DNA of 5,968 nt from an uncultured Phycisphaerae bacterium (GTDB taxonomy: Bacteria > Planctomycetota > Phycisphaerae > Phycisphaerales > SM1A02), in contig CALCOW010000057.1 in the NCBI GenBank assembly GCA_937899935.1, positions 1-5,968 of the forward strand, written 5' to 3'. The first letter of the stretch is position 1; every line of letters begins with the position of its first letter. Position numbers and translations under genes: made by a program. The notes under the pieces are model-generated. The model was not told where the DNA came from. It searched no databases and saw only the letters and a list, made by a program, of their open reading frames with translations. This document shows positions 5,209-5,968 of the stretch, piece by piece.

Positions 5209-5968
5209 CTAGGCCATTTCGATGCGGGGGTCGATCCATGTATACATCACATCAACAAGTAAGTTGAAGAGAATCAGCAAGGTTGAATAGACCAGAACAA
5301 CACCCATGATGAGGGTTAAGTCCTTGCTAAGCACCGCATCGACAAAGTGTGTTCCGATGCCAGGAACCGCAAACACCTTTTCAACCACAAATGAGCCAGT
5401 CATCGCCGCTGCTGCTGCTGGCCCGAGATAACTGATGACAGGAAGCATCGCATTCTTAAGCGCGTGCTTGAGCGTGACGCGCATTTCACTGAGCCCTTTC
5501 GCGCGGGCAGTGCGAATATAGTCGGCTCCAAGCTGGTCCATCATGCCGAAGCGCGTCAGCCGCGCAATATAGGCGGCAAACGGCAAAGAGAGGGTCAACG
5601 CTGGCAAGAACAAATGCCACACAGTGCCCCATCCACCAACTGGAAAAGCATCAAGCCACACAGAAAACGTCACTAGCAAAAGAGTGCCAATAACAAACGT
5701 CGGCAGACTAATGCCGATGAGCGCTAAAGTAAGTGAGGCAAGATCACCGAATGAACCGGGGCGCACACCTCCAATCACACCGGCCCCAATACCAATCACA
5801 CACGCCAGAATGATTGCTGACATACCTAAGGCAATTGAAACTGGAAGTTGATTACCCAAAATGTCATTGACGGTCCAGTTTTCATGCTTGAGACTGGGAC
5901 CCAAATCAAAGACCGGACCTTCACGATCACCGGTTAACCAAGCAAAGCCGGTCGCTTTATCGAGGTAG
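5209..5968 (-). CDS. Oligopeptide/dipeptide ABC transporter permease, OppB/DppB type (N-terminus cut off)
   Basis: Inner-membrane permease subunit of a peptide-import ABC transporter, expected to pair with an OppC-type permease, ATPases and a periplasmic binding protein. The frame stays open from the TTG at 5902-5904 through the window edge (first full codon 5965-5967), and the added residues read as family sequence, so the gene continues beyond the window. About 252 residues are visible; roughly 50-60 N-terminal residues, including the first membrane helix, are missing. In visible numbering: DLGPSLK motif at ~21-27, membrane segments near 43-67, 77-105, 117-137, 178-199 and 217-242, and the EAA coupling loop at 149-176 (DYIRTARAKGLSE...LP, invariant Gly158). 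It ends in WIDPRIEMA, typical of OppB. Similarity is closer to OppB than to nickel or glutathione permeases, but the substrate cannot be fixed. It is the last gene of its unit here, since a hairpin and a convergent gene follow. Confidence 0.93.
   Translation of the reverse strand, partial: YLDKATGFAWLTGDREGPVFDLGPSLKHENWTVNDILGNQLPVSIALGMSAIILACVIGIGAGVIGGVRPGSFGDLASLTLALIGISLPTFVIGTLLLVTFSVWLDAFPVGGWGTVWHLFLPALTLSLPFAAYIARLTRFGMMDQLGADYIRTARAKGLSEMRVTLKHALKNAMLPVISYLGPAAAAAMTGSFVVEKVFAVPGIGTHFVDAVLSKDLTLIMGVVLVYSTLLILFNLLVDVMYTWIDPRIEMA

Noticed and set aside
1..5968. Defence system, CRISPR array, transposon or integron
   Set aside because: No nuclease, transposase, integrase, regularly spaced repeats or terminal inverted repeats are visible.

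Overview
The window looks like chromosomal DNA from a planctomycete, most likely of the Phycisphaerae. The clearest clue is that two neighbouring secreted proteins end in a short dockerin-like module (Cys, then Gly-Asp-x-Asn-x-Asp-Gly and a 12-residue calcium loop, then Asp-Leu-Leu and a Trp-rich tail). Such endings are typical of exported proteins in that lineage. The lineage is inferred from protein style only, because no rRNA or other phylogenetic marker is present.

Layout from left to right: (1) the 3' part of a D-2-hydroxyacid dehydrogenase of the 3-phosphoglycerate dehydrogenase type, cut by the left edge; (2) a complete enolase gene on the same strand, 130 bp later; (3) a 242-bp spacer ending in a hairpin that touches the next start codon; (4) a secreted right-handed beta-helix protein with repeated GGG and FxxN motifs and a C-terminal dockerin-like module; (5) a strong stem-loop terminator and a 317-bp spacer holding a possible 26-residue leader ORF and an inverted repeat; (6) a secreted, cysteine-rich protein of unknown function with a beta-sandwich-like middle and the same kind of C-terminal module; (7) a long hairpin between convergent genes; (8) on the minus strand, most of an OppB/DppB-type oligopeptide ABC permease, cut by the right edge.

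The first two genes are central metabolism. The dehydrogenase family can draw off 3-phosphoglycerate to serine, while enolase converts 2-phosphoglycerate to phosphoenolpyruvate. The two middle genes encode exported proteins that share only their C-terminal module, which suggests a common surface-attachment or sorting route. The permease is a peptide-import component whose partner genes lie outside the window or elsewhere. I found no mobile element, CRISPR array, RNA gene or defence system. The parts that deserve a closer look are the paired dockerin-like proteins, the cysteine-rich protein, the start-codon hairpin and the candidate leader ORF.
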